Assembly: GCA_021204625.1 (NCBI GenBank)
Contig: JAJPZA010000147.1
Coordinates: 1 to 37,775, forward strand
Source of the DNA: Clostridia bacterium
GTDB taxonomy: Bacteria > Bacillota > Clostridia > Christensenellales > Borkfalkiaceae
Length of the DNA: 37,775 nucleotides
Direction of reading: 5' to 3'
In this document: positions 18,106 through 26,694 of the stretch, in pieces
Layout: each line of letters opens with the position of its first letter
Position numbering within the stretch: position 1 is the first letter of the stretch
Translations under genes and position numbers: made by a program
Notes under the pieces: generated by a model
Seen by the model: the letters and a program-made list of their open reading frames with translations, nothing else
What the model was told of the DNA's origin: nothing
Databases searched by the model: none

Positions 18106-19551
18106 ATGATAATTTTGAGTGTTCATGCAAAGAATTTTATGGTGTTCAAGAATTATGTGCTCTTCAATCTGAAGGTGAACGAGTACATGGATGAAAATTT
18201 TCATGAACAAAATTTGTTCAAGGGAAAATACAGCAGGATTGTCCGCTCCGCGCTCGTGCTCGGTACTAACAATGCGGGGAAGAGCTGCCTCATTAAAGCC
18301 ATCCATTGCATACGGGAATTCATGTTCGGCCGTTTGCCTATGGATGATCTGAAGCCCAATCCGTATTCCGGAAGCAATATTGTGACTTTGGGCATGAAGT
18401 TTGTATACAACGGAACTGAGTACGAGTATGACTTTGACTATGACGTCACCCTGTTGAAGAACGGCAAGAGGAATGGCTTTGTGAGCGAGTATCTGGACAG
18501 GATAGACCATATTTCGGAAGATTCGGACTGCATATCATACCATCACCTGTTTGGCAGGAGCAGGGAGTTTAATGAATATTACCTCAACGATGACAAATAC
18601 CGCGGCCGCATGCTCAAGAAATTCCCGCCGGAAGAAACCACGGCGTATACATCGGATTCATACGGCAATCCCGTGCTTGGGAAGTGCAGGCATCTTTTAG
18701 GTGAGGCTGCCTCGGAAATGGATGTTGTGGACATGAACGACATTTCCTTGGACAAGACTCTTGAAGCCCTGAAGTACGATATGCCGGAAAAGGACAGGAT
18801 AGCTGAGTTCATTCGCGGGGCAGGGCTGTATATAGATGACATTGAATACCGGAAAAAGCCGGAAGAGGAGCCGGATGCGGATGACCCGGAGGATGGGGAA
18901 GATCCGGAAGACGAGGAAGATTCGGAGGATGATGATTCGTATGAGATGGAAGATGATGTTCCGGACGAGCCGGAGGATGAATCGGCCGTTAAGGATGAGG
19001 CGGTGCTGTACGGGCCGGAAGACTGGGCCGGGGCGGACGGAGATCAGGTAGTGCTTGAGGATGACCTCATGAGGCTGTATTCATGCCGCAACGGAACGTG
19101 GTACAGGACTTTGGAAAGGGATTCCGAGGCCGCTGTGAAGCTTATAGCTCTGTCCGGCTATATCGTGGATGCTCTGGACAACGGAAAGGCGCTTGTTGTG
19201 GATGACCTTTGCCGCTACGTCCATCCTAATATTGTGTCAAAGATTATGGAGCTGTTCGGCTTGCAGAACTGCCCGGACAGCCAGCTCATATTCACAGCCT
19301 CGGACACGAGCCTCTTGGACGGAAAGATCAAAAGGCTCAGAATGGACCAGATCTTTTTCATGAAGAGGGAACGGACCAACATTAACGTGCGCTCCATGGC
19401 CGGCCTTTGTTTCCGTGCGGACACGGACAGGGACTGCGTGGACGGAGACTGGCGGGAGCTGTACAGGCACGGATATTTCGGCGCTGTTCCTGACACAGAC
19501 TGGGATGAGTTCGCAGGTGACATCCCGGAGAAGAAAAAGAGGGCGCATTAG
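18106..19551 (+). CDS. RloA/AAA15-type ATPase, array member 1 (degenerate motifs)
   Basis: This 481-residue protein belongs to the RloA-like AAA15/AAA21 group of ABC-type ATPases found in phage-defence loci. It opens MIILSVHAKNFMVF, the array's shared start. Walker A is LGTNNAGKS (Lys59, Ser60). Late motifs are altered: the signature region reads DSEAAVK, Walker B is ALVVDDL (Asp-Asp instead of Asp-Glu), and the switch position reads FTASD, with Ser for His. ATP binding therefore looks possible and hydrolysis doubtful. A unique, very acidic insertion (about residues 250-298) precedes the signature region. I start at ATG 18106 because it matches the paralogs; TTG 18100 has better spacing to the AGGGGGA site. 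Member 2 follows after 28 bases. Confidence 0.85.
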   Translation: MIILSVHAKNFMVFKNYVLFNLKVNEYMDENFHEQNLFKGKYSRIVRSALVLGTNNAGKSCLIKAIHCIREFMFGRLPMDDLKPNPYSGSNIVTLGMKFVYNGTEYEYDFDYDVTLLKNGKRNGFVSEYLDRIDHISEDSDCISYHHLFGRSREFNEYYLNDDKYRGRMLKKFPPEETTAYTSDSYGNPVLGKCRHLLGEAASEMDVVDMNDISLDKTLEALKYDMPEKDRIAEFIRGAGLYIDDIEYRKKPEEEPDADDPEDGEDPEDEEDSEDDDSYEMEDDVPDEPEDESAVKDEAVLYGPEDWAGADGDQVVLEDDLMRLYSCRNGTWYRTLERDSEAAVKLIALSGYIVDALDNGKALVVDDLCRYVHPNIVSKIMELFGLQNCPDSQLIFTASDTSLLDGKIKRLRMDQIFFMKRERTNINVRSMAGLCFRADTDRDCVDGDWRELYRHGYFGAVPDTDWDEFAGDIPEKKKRAH

Positions 19552-19579
19552 TCCGGCTCAAAGGGGAGAGGAGGTTTGT

Positions 19580-20818
19580 ATGTTAGTATCAATATCAGCC
19601 TATAACTTTATGCTGTTTGGCAGCAGTGAATCTTTTGACATGCTGCCGGACAAGGGAATCCGCACAAAGGATGCCGGAGTATTCCGTCTGGATTCTGCCG
19701 GCATACTCAAGTCAATATGCATATACGGCCCCAACAACTCCGGCAAGAGCTGCCTCATCCACGCCGCGGAATGCCTGCGTGATTTGATCCTTGGCCATGT
19801 GAACGAAAGATATATGCGCCCCAACTTGAATACGGGGAGCAGCATAATTGGCCTTGGAGCGGAGATCTGCGACGAAGAGGGAGAGGCATGCAAGTACAGC
19901 ATCAAGTACGACATTGAAAGCAAGCGCTTTGTGTTTGAAAGCCTTTTGGAGATAGACGAGAGCGTGAGCGACCGCTTTGACCGCCGCCGCGAGAAGGAGA
20001 TTTTCATACTGGACAGGGGTAATGACATATGCCGTTGCATAGACGGCGAGGAGGTCTGTGAGCTCATGAAGGCGGCTCCTGAGGACAGGCTGCTCATCCA
20101 TTCCCTCAGGGACCGGTTCGAAAAATACGCGGACGCGCTGGAGGATTTTGCCAGCAGCGTGGACATTGTGGACATGAACACCATCACGCTGGAGAAGACC
20201 ACAAGGGCTTTGAAGTACGGCACGCCGCTCAAGGAGAGAATCCTGCAGATTATAAGGCAGGCTCAGCTGTTTATCAATGACTACGCATATGTGCCAGATA
20301 ACGGTGATGGCAGCGTCATTTCCGGCAAATCCGGCCCGCAGGAAATAACTCAGGAAGACTACAGGTGCCTGTACTCATATCATAACGGCACGGCATACCG
20401 GAGCATAGAGTGCGACTCCGTGGGCATGTTAAAAACCGTTGCTCTGGCAGGATGGATAGCGGATGCCTATGACAACGGACGCATACTGTTAATAGATGAT
20501 CTGGACGGCCTGTATTTCAGGCTTGCTCAGGCGCTAACAGGTCTGTTCAGCTGCGACGGCAACATTAGCTTTTCCCAGCTCATATTCACGACCCATGACT
20601 TCACTATTCTGGACTTCAAGAATCTGTTCCGCAGAGACCAGATTAAGTTCATGGACAGGTGCTTAGGAGAGACAAGCGTTTCATGGATGAGAAGATGCGC
20701 ATTGGACAGAATCCGTTCAATTTCGGATTCCATGAAGACTGTTGAGGAGCTGAACTTTGAGGCCTGCTCCAGGCCTGCGTTCTTTGATTTCGTGGGAAAT
20801 GAGCCGGAGGACGAATGA
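19580..20818 (+). CDS. RloA/AAA15-type ATPase, array member 2 (altered Walker B)
   Basis: The 412-residue paralog opens MLVSISAYNFMLF. Walker A is YGPNNSGKS (Lys56, Ser57), the signature region reads DSVGMLK, and Walker B is ILLIDDLDG (Asp306, Asp307). The switch His is kept (FTTHD, His339). The shared core DIVDMNTITLEKTTRALKYG and the late RRDQIKF are present. So only the catalytic Glu and the signature are unusual; Asp in place of Glu may leave slow hydrolysis. The start at 19580 is fixed by GGAGAGGAGG five bases upstream; a longer frame from 19415 would lie inside member 1. No frameshift is seen. Member 3 follows after 48 bases. Function is inferred only from family and position. Confidence 0.86.
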   Translation: MLVSISAYNFMLFGSSESFDMLPDKGIRTKDAGVFRLDSAGILKSICIYGPNNSGKSCLIHAAECLRDLILGHVNERYMRPNLNTGSSIIGLGAEICDEEGEACKYSIKYDIESKRFVFESLLEIDESVSDRFDRRREKEIFILDRGNDICRCIDGEEVCELMKAAPEDRLLIHSLRDRFEKYADALEDFASSVDIVDMNTITLEKTTRALKYGTPLKERILQIIRQAQLFINDYAYVPDNGDGSVISGKSGPQEITQEDYRCLYSYHNGTAYRSIECDSVGMLKTVALAGWIADAYDNGRILLIDDLDGLYFRLAQALTGLFSCDGNISFSQLIFTTHDFTILDFKNLFRRDQIKFMDRCLGETSVSWMRRCALDRIRSISDSMKTVEELNFEACSRPAFFDFVGNEPEDE

Positions 20819-20866
20819 TGCAACCCAGGTCTAAGTCCAAGGCTCTGCATACAATGGAGGCGGTAC

Positions 20867-22092
20867 ATGATAATATCCGTTCGCGTGGCCAATTACATGG
20901 TTTTCCGCACAGGCAGGGAATTCTCCATGAAGGCGGACAGGCGGATCAGAAAATACAGCTTCAACGCCTATGAGCGCAATGGGTACAGCATTCTCAGCGA
21001 AGCCTGCATATTCGGCCCTAACAGCGCCGGCAAGACATGCCTCGTCAATGCTATCAGAATTATCAGGGACGTCATGCTCGGCAAAGCGGCCGGGAATGAA
21101 ATCATCCCCTGCCGGTACGGCGGGGATGCGGTAAGCTCGCTGGGAATTTCCTTTTATTACAACGGCAAGGCATACAGCTATGACTTGCGGTATGACTGCG
21201 CCGGCAAAAGCTTTGTGTATGAATGCCTCATGGAGATTGCCAGAGACAGCCGGGGCGTGAAAAGGCCAGAAAAATCTTCCTGCGGGATGTGGTCAATGGC
21301 AAATGCCGTTTCAGCAGAAACAGGCTTCTGAGCAAGGAGATGGAATCAGTTCCCGCTGACACAGCAATCATATACGGGCTTGACGCGAATCATCCGGAAG
21401 TCGGTGAATGCAGGGGGATTATGGCCGGATTCGCCTCTTTGATAGATGTCGTGGACATGAAAAGCATATCCCTGGAAAAGACCATTGACGCTTTCAAGAA
21501 CGACAGGCAAATAAAGGAAAAGACAGTCCGGTTTATTAAGATGTCCGGCGTGTATATTGACAGCATTGAGTATATGGACGGCCCGGAAACGGCGTGCCTC
21601 GATGACTGCCTGAAGCTTTATACGACATATAACGGAATCCGGACACAGGCTGTAAAGGCGGAATCTTCAAACACGCTGAATCTTATAGCCCTTGCAAGCT
21701 ACATAACGGACGCCATAGACAACGGCAGAACTCTGGTTATAGACCACTTTGGCGAAGGTGTGCACATTTCGCTTCTCAGGGAGCTGGCAGGGCTTTTTAT
21801 CAGCGACACGGATTACCGGGGCCAGCTGATTTTCACCACTCAAAACATCATGATGATGGATATCCGCCATCTGTTCCGCCGGGACCAGATATGGTTTGCA
21901 GACCGGAAGAATGATGATGCAGACATCTATCCTTTGGCGGATTTTAGTTCACTGTGTAACGAAATCCATTCGGAGTATGAGCTGTTGTATGAATACCAGG
22001 CCGGCTGCTTCGATGCCATTCCAGACCCAGGCTATCTGTACCTTGATGATGGCATGGGAGAGGAGGCATGGTACAAGAACCGGCATTTATAA
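20867..22092 (+). pseudogene. RloA/AAA15-type ATPase, array member 3, frameshifted
   Basis: The first frame (20867-21331) gives MIISVRVANYMVF, Walker A FGPNSAGKT, and reads to YECLMEIARDSRG, then runs into 20 or so unrelated residues and a stop. The rest of the protein continues in another frame to 22092. One extra A in the A5 run at 21270-21274 would restore a single frame of 408 residues, the paralog length. The second half shows ESSNTLN at the signature, VIDHF at Walker B (His for the catalytic Glu) and FTTQN at the switch. So it would probably be hydrolysis-dead even if intact. TGGAGG sits six bases before the ATG. The shift could be a true mutation, a programmed slip or a sequencing error. 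Confidence 0.8.
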
Positions 22093-22108
22093 TGCGGGAT
22101 GATGCATC

Positions 22109-23418
22109 ATGATAATAAGCGTATCCATCGGCAATTATGCCATTTTCGCGGGGAAAGAGGAGTTTTCGCTCAAAGCGGACATGAGAAACAAAAGGTTTCC
22201 GGAAAATACGCATTCCGGGAACGGATACAGCATAGTGAAGGCGGCGTGCCTTTTCGGAGGCAACAATTCCGGGAAGACATGTCTGGTCCGCGCAATCAAA
22301 TGCATACGGGATGTGATGCTCGGAAGAGTGGATGATGCAGATATCGCGCCGTACAGGTTTGGAAACATACAGTTTGTTCGCTTGGCATGTCTTTTCTATA
22401 TAAAGGCAGGGCATTCCGGTATGAGTTCAAGTATGATGCATGTGAAGACCCTGCAAGCAGAGGCTTTGTGTATGAGCGTTTCCTGGAGCTTGAGAGGGTT
22501 CGCGGACATGAAAAATCAAGGGAGATATTCCTGCGGGATACGAGAAAATCTCTGTACAGAATCCGTGAGGACAGCTCACTGAATGATGCCTTAATGGCAA
22601 TCCCCCGAGACAGGATCATGATATATGACCCAGGCATAAGCGGCAGTCCTGCGGTGAAGAGAATAGCGGATATCATAGCAGGTTTCGCAGGCACGGTGGA
22701 TGTCATTTGCATGAAGGACATTCCGCTGGAAAAAACCATAAGGGTCCTGAAATGCAATGAGCCAATAAAGGAAAGGGTGGTCGAGTTCATCAAGGCCTCG
22801 GATATCGGGATAGAGGACTGTTATTACTCGGCCTGCAATGAATGTAAGATGAATCCGGCATACGGCGCTGCGGTTTATCCGGAGGATCTGGACTGCCTTG
22901 TGTCCGTGCACAGAGGACATCCGGTAAAAAGCATATCGTTTGACTCGGATGGGGCATTGAAGCTTATTGCCCTGGCAAGCTATATCATAGATGCCATAGA
23001 TAACGGCAGGACGCTTGTCGTGGACAATCTGGACAGCAGCCTGCACTACAAGCTTACAAGAGCCATCATATCCTGCTTTTTGCTGGACTCCAATCCTTGC
23101 GGGCAGCTTATATTCACTGCACAGGATGTGGACCTGCTGGATATACAATGGCTGTTCAGAAAAGACCAGATATGGTTCACGGCCAACCATGCGGACTATG
23201 AGGACGAATACGGCGAAGAGACGGATGTTGATGATGAAGACAAGGTGCGCCTCTATTCTCTGAATGAGTTCAAGGGGCTTGGAAACGGAATGGATTCAGA
23301 CAGCTATCTTTTGGACAGATATTCAACCGGACAGCTGGGGTCCGTCCAGCATCCTGATTACAGCGAACTGATAATAGACGGGCTGGGGATGAATAGCCGG
23401 AGCGGCAGCAACAGCTGA
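22109..23418 (+). pseudogene. RloA/AAA15-type ATPase, array member 4, frameshifted
   Basis: The first frame (22109-22582) gives MIISVSIGNYAIF and Walker A FGGNNSGKT, then leaves the family sequence after NIQFVRL. The homologous reading resumes with MSFLYKGRAFRYEFKYD in another frame that runs to 23418. One extra G near 22384-22386 would rejoin them into 436 residues. The second half has DSDGALK at the signature, VVDNLDSSLH at Walker B (Asn for Glu) and FTAQD at the switch (Gln for His). It has an acidic stretch after KDQIWF (DYEDEYGEETDVDDED). Gap to member 3 is 16 bases and to member 5 is 170 bases. As with member 3, the shift may be real, programmed or technical. Confidence 0.8.
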
Positions 23419-23507
23419 TTCATTGGACCAACTGGCTTGTCAATAAATGAAGGCTTTGCGAGGGGTACTGCAGAAAAAAGACAAATTATATTTTTTGTGA
23501 AAAATTA

Positions 23508-23540
23508 TTGCACAAAAAATATTACTGTAATATAATACAG
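23508..23540 (+). promoter_or_regulatory. Promoter and inverted repeat before array member 5
   Basis: TTGCAC (23508-23513), a 17-base spacer and perfect TATAAT (23531-23536), in an AT-rich gap. CTGTA (23525-23529) and TACAG (23536-23540) form an inverted repeat that covers the -10 box, where a repressor could block polymerase. It separates member 5 and rloB from members 1-4. Confidence 0.75.
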
Positions 23541-23588
23541 CTGGTGAATCCAAACAGGATTCAAATAAGCTGTAAGGAAACAGAGCTG

Positions 23589-24914
23589 ATGATTTTAAGT
23601 GTCAGGGCAAACAACTTTCTTGTGTTCTCAAGCAACGTGGAAATGTCCTTGAAGGCAGATATGAGGACCAAAAGGTTCGGATTTAACGTCTATTCGGGGG
23701 ATGGTTATAATATTCTGAAGGCGGCTTGTGTTTTTGGTCCGAATAGAGCAGGCAAGACATGTCTCGTGAGGGCAATCAAGTGCATCAGAGATATCATACT
23801 AGGCAACTCTGCAGTTAACGACATTATCCCTAATTGGAATACTGACAGTACGGTAAGTTCACTAGGAGTTACATTCTATTATAGGGGGAAGATCTACAGC
23901 TATGACTTCAGCTATGATTGTGGAGGGCAAAGTTCAGCCACAAGAGGCATCGTATATGAGTGTTTCAAGGAACTCGTAAAAGATAAGCATGGTAACGAGA
24001 AAGGGAAAGAACTTTTTATCCTCGACAGATCAAAAGAATTGTGCAGGCCTGGTGGCGATGATTCCATCAGCAGACGGTGTGATGTGTCAGACGATGCCAT
24101 ATTCATATACTGCCTGCATGATGACAATGATTCTTTCCTCCGTGAGTGCAAGGATATATTGGTTGGATTTGCCTCCAGCATTGATGTTGTGAACCTGGAT
24201 GACATTTCCCTTGATAAGACAATCAAGATATTCAAGTACAACAAGCCAATTAAGGAAAGGGTCCTTCGCCTGATAAAGATGTCGGGTTTGTATATAGACG
24301 ACTTCAAATATATGGACGAATCAGCAGATGTCCAGCACCAAATGACGCCAGGCAACTATGCTATAAAGTATAGGCATGATGTAGCCGGAGATCTCAAGTA
24401 TGGGCTTGATACTGAGGAAGTGAGTCGGGATGACTATAAAAGGCTGTATGCATACTATGATGGTGTTCGGGAGCAGATTGCGCTTACCGGATCTGCAGGG
24501 ACTAAGAAGCTGATTGCTTTGGCAAGCTATATAATTGATTCGCTTGACAACGGCAGAGTCCTAGTGGTGGATGAAATGGACAGCAGCCTGCACATAACAT
24601 TGATCAGGGCTTTGGTGACACTGTTCAACTGTGACTCTAATTATAGCGGGCAGCTGATATTTACTCTTCACAACATTATGATGATGGATTGCAGAACCAT
24701 GTTCAGGAAGGATCAGATATGTTTTGTGAACAGGAACAGAAATGATGTCAGCATATATTCTCTGGCGGATTTTACTTCCTTGAATGACAAGATTCGTTCG
24801 GAAAGCGATTTGCTGGAGAAATATCTGTCAGGATTTTTTAATGCGATTCCAGACACTGACTATCTTGATCTTGATGATGACATTCCGGAAAGCGGTGATT
24901 CTTATGAGCAATAA
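23589..24914 (+). CDS. RloA/AAA15-type ATPase, array member 5 (intact)
   Basis: The 441-residue protein is the only array member with a full motif set. Walker A is FGPNRAGKT (Lys56, Thr57). The signature region is GSAGTKK, Walker B is VLVVDEMDSSLH (Asp328, Glu329), and the switch His is in FTLHN (His361). It carries the shared DVVNLDDISLDKTIKIFKYN and a C-terminal FNAIPDTDYLDLDDD. I start at ATG 23589 (MILSVRANNF), which matches the paralog N-termini and follows AAGGAAA; the upstream TTG at 23508 lies in the promoter. Its 3' end overlaps rloB by 11 bases. RloA-RloB and AbiL-type pairs act against phage, with the ATPase thought to hold and trigger the partner. The gene is visibly AT-richer than members 1-4. 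Confidence 0.9.
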   Translation: MILSVRANNFLVFSSNVEMSLKADMRTKRFGFNVYSGDGYNILKAACVFGPNRAGKTCLVRAIKCIRDIILGNSAVNDIIPNWNTDSTVSSLGVTFYYRGKIYSYDFSYDCGGQSSATRGIVYECFKELVKDKHGNEKGKELFILDRSKELCRPGGDDSISRRCDVSDDAIFIYCLHDDNDSFLRECKDILVGFASSIDVVNLDDISLDKTIKIFKYNKPIKERVLRLIKMSGLYIDDFKYMDESADVQHQMTPGNYAIKYRHDVAGDLKYGLDTEEVSRDDYKRLYAYYDGVREQIALTGSAGTKKLIALASYIIDSLDNGRVLVVDEMDSSLHITLIRALVTLFNCDSNYSGQLIFTLHNIMMMDCRTMFRKDQICFVNRNRNDVSIYSLADFTSLNDKIRSESDLLEKYLSGFFNAIPDTDYLDLDDDIPESGDSYEQ

Positions 24915-25572
24915 CAAGCAGAACGAACAGAAACCAAATGAAGCAAAAAAAATACTCATACTATGTGAAGGGTTAGAGGAGAAAATGTATTTTGAACGGC
25001 TCAATGAACTCGATGTATGGAGTCATAACTTTAAAGTAGAAGTTAAGAATGCAGAAGGGAGCGGCAACCTCTATGTCAAATTCACCAAAGCCGTCAGGGA
25101 TCGGTCTTATAATATTGTGTTAATTGTTTGCGATACTGAGCTGGATTTTTGCAATTATACGGATTTGCGTGATAAAATCACTGAAAAATTCTCGGGTAAG
25201 ACTGCAGATAAGGTTGTTTTTTTCTGTAATCCCTGTTCCCTGCAGATTGTCCTGTCGCACTTTAAAACCGATGACAAGGAAGATCGTAATCTCAAAACGA
25301 ACGATAAGTTTAAGAACAGGGGCCTTGTTCGGTACTATACCGGGGTTGATGGCTATAATGGTGAAGAACCGCAATTAGAAGACATATACAGGAAGCTTAC
25401 TAAAGACAACTATCAGTTGATGCTGGAAAAGGTAGGCAAGATTTCAACAGACATCAATACGGTTCCAAGCACCAATATACTGGAGATGTTCCTGCCTCTA
25501 GGAGAAAAAAACCGCAAAAAAGGGAATAAGTGGATAAAGGATATACAGGCAGTAATCTATCTCTCCAAATAA
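24904..25572 (+). CDS. rloB: RloB-family (Toprim-like) effector protein
   Basis: The 222-residue protein matches the RloB family (PF13707), the partner of RloA-type ATPases in defence loci. KKILILCEGLEEKMYFERL (Glu22) is the family start. IVLIVCDTELDF (Asp77, Asp81) stands where Toprim-like folds carry acidic metal ligands. FFCNPCSLQIVLSHF (109-120) corresponds to a motif I recall as SNPxFExWLLxHF; here the Phe-Glu pair reads Ser-Leu, which may affect activity. The ATG at 24904 overlaps the member 5 stop by 11 bases and follows GGAAAGCGGTG. This implies coupled translation and a physical complex. The gene is AT-rich. Its terminator lies inside the convergent pnuC gene. A longer frame from 24784 is only overlap with member 5. 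Confidence 0.87.
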   Translation: MSNNKQNEQKPNEAKKILILCEGLEEKMYFERLNELDVWSHNFKVEVKNAEGSGNLYVKFTKAVRDRSYNIVLIVCDTELDFCNYTDLRDKITEKFSGKTADKVVFFCNPCSLQIVLSHFKTDDKEDRNLKTNDKFKNRGLVRYYTGVDGYNGEEPQLEDIYRKLTKDNYQLMLEKVGKISTDINTVPSTNILEMFLPLGEKNRKKGNKWIKDIQAVIYLSK

Positions 25573-25584
25573 AAGTAGATCTTC

Positions 25585-26313
25585 TTATGGCTTATCACTA
25601 GGCTCTGCGCCGTCCGGCGCGGGGCTTTTCTGTTTTTTGGAGCGGAGTATCCACAGGATGAAGCCGTATATGTCGTTTATAAGGAACACGGCGAAGCATA
25701 CAACCATTGGAAGGTAGTATATGGACTGCATGCATGCGAGGGTCCAGAGGGTTATAAGCACTATGTCGTTCACCGCATACATGGCGGCGTATGCCGGGAT
25801 GCGGAGAGCCATGAGATACAGGGCTGCAAAGCTTGTCACAACGGACACGGTGGAGACTTCAAGGTTCTCCGTGTCAAGAGCCCGGAGGATGAAATAGAAG
25901 GCCACGCCAATGGCAGCTGCCAGGACAACCATTATTATGACATGCTTCAGCTTCAACTTTCCCACACGGACCTCTGAGCCGTCTTCGGAGGCGGGATGGC
26001 GGAGCCAGTTAATGAGCGACACAAGGCACGTGGGGAATTCCATCACAAGATATGTGATAGTCTCGCCGTAATAGCGGAAGAACAGGGCTACTGTGGCGTA
26101 TATGATGCTGAAGGCCAGCATGAGAATGAGGCCGAAGAAATCCCCTTTGGCCGCGAATATGAGCGATGTGACGCCTATGACGGACGTGACCAATGTCAGC
26201 CAGTCCGTGCTGCCCACGGCAAAAAAGGACACGATAACAGCCGCCAGGGAGCATATCCACAGCGTCCAGTCAAACTTATTCAGATGCCGGAACGGGTTGC
26301 GTATCTTTTTCAT
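25585..26313 (-). CDS. pnuC: Nicotinamide mononucleotide transporter PnuC family
   Basis: PnuC-type proteins carry NMN or nicotinamide riboside across the membrane by facilitated diffusion. The 242-residue protein has about seven hydrophobic segments. These include WTLWICSLAAVIVSFFAV, LVTSVIGVTSLIFAAKGDF (a typical PnuC stretch), the FRYYGETITYLVMEF loop region, and a C-terminal FLINDIYGFILWILR. I start at ATG 26313 (MKKIRNPF), four bases after the abrB-like stop; the longer frame to 26361 lies inside that gene. The two genes form one operon. nadB-nadC lie 8 kb away, so both NAD synthesis and precursor salvage are coded in the region. Confidence 0.85.
   Translation of the reverse strand: MKKIRNPFRHLNKFDWTLWICSLAAVIVSFFAVGSTDWLTLVTSVIGVTSLIFAAKGDFFGLILMLAFSIIYATVALFFRYYGETITYLVMEFPTCLVSLINWLRHPASEDGSEVRVGKLKLKHVIIMVVLAAAIGVAFYFILRALDTENLEVSTVSVVTSFAALYLMALRIPAYAAMYAVNDIVLITLWTLACMQSIYYLPMVVCFAVFLINDIYGFILWILRSKKQKSPAPDGAEPSDKP
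25600..25636 (+). terminator. Terminator of the AAA array / rloB inside pnuC
   Basis: A 12-base-pair stem (25600-25611 with 25616-25627, several G-U pairs, GTCC loop, GCGCC/GGCGC core) is followed by a broken T-tract (TTTTCTGTTTTTT). It lies in the pnuC 3' coding region, whose stop is only 12 bases from the rloB stop. Confidence 0.65.
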
Positions 26314-26317
26314 GCTG

Positions 26318-26578
26318 TCACTGTTTCTCCAGGTGCTCCAGCATTGCGTCCACGGAATCAAACACCGGCTGCTCTCCGGACGCTATCTTGGCCTTTATAT
26401 CTTCAACCTCGCTCATAAGCTTGTCTATATACTGCTTCGGATACACTGCAACGGGCACCATGCAAATCATGCCGTCCTTCACAAACACATCCAGCTTGTC
26501 CCCTGTCTCAAGTCCCAGCTGGAACACTATCTCCTTCGGCACAGTTATCTGCGCTTTTGCCCGCAATACGGTTATCAT
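26318..26578 (-). CDS. AbrB/SpoVT-family DNA-binding protein
   Basis: The 86-residue protein has an N-terminal swapped-hairpin AbrB domain: RAKAQITVPKEIVFQLGLETGDKLDVFVKDGMICMVP (residues 5-40) in full. A short helical C-terminus (about 48-86) follows. Such proteins act as small dimeric transcription regulators or as antitoxins; no toxin gene lies beside it. It is followed four bases later by pnuC, so it may control its own operon. Its promoter lies at 26631-26659, and a tandem 8-base repeat overlaps the expected transcript start. Confidence 0.87.
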   Translation of the reverse strand: MITVLRAKAQITVPKEIVFQLGLETGDKLDVFVKDGMICMVPVAVYPKQYIDKLMSEVEDIKAKIASGEQPVFDSVDAMLEHLEKQ

Positions 26579-26609
26579 ACATTCTCACTCTCCTGTGGAG
26601 CAGTTGGAT

Positions 26610-26659
26610 TTTCCTACTTTCCTACCAGCAAGTATACACCGCTCCAGCGCAAAGGGCAA
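26610..26659 (-). promoter_or_regulatory. Promoter of abrB-pnuC with tandem repeat operator
   Basis: On the minus strand TTGCCC (26654-26659), a 17-base spacer and TATACT (26631-26636). Just downstream, at the expected start of transcription, the plus strand shows TTTCCTAC twice in tandem (26610-26617 and 26618-26625), a plausible autoregulatory operator. Confidence 0.65.
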
Positions 26660-26694
26660 CTGTTTTGGTGCATGGATCAAAGTCCAGTTGAGAG

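Noticed and set aside
18041-25572. Array explained as one gene cut into pieces.
   Set aside because: Five separate N-termini and Walker A motifs are present, each with its own C-terminal part.
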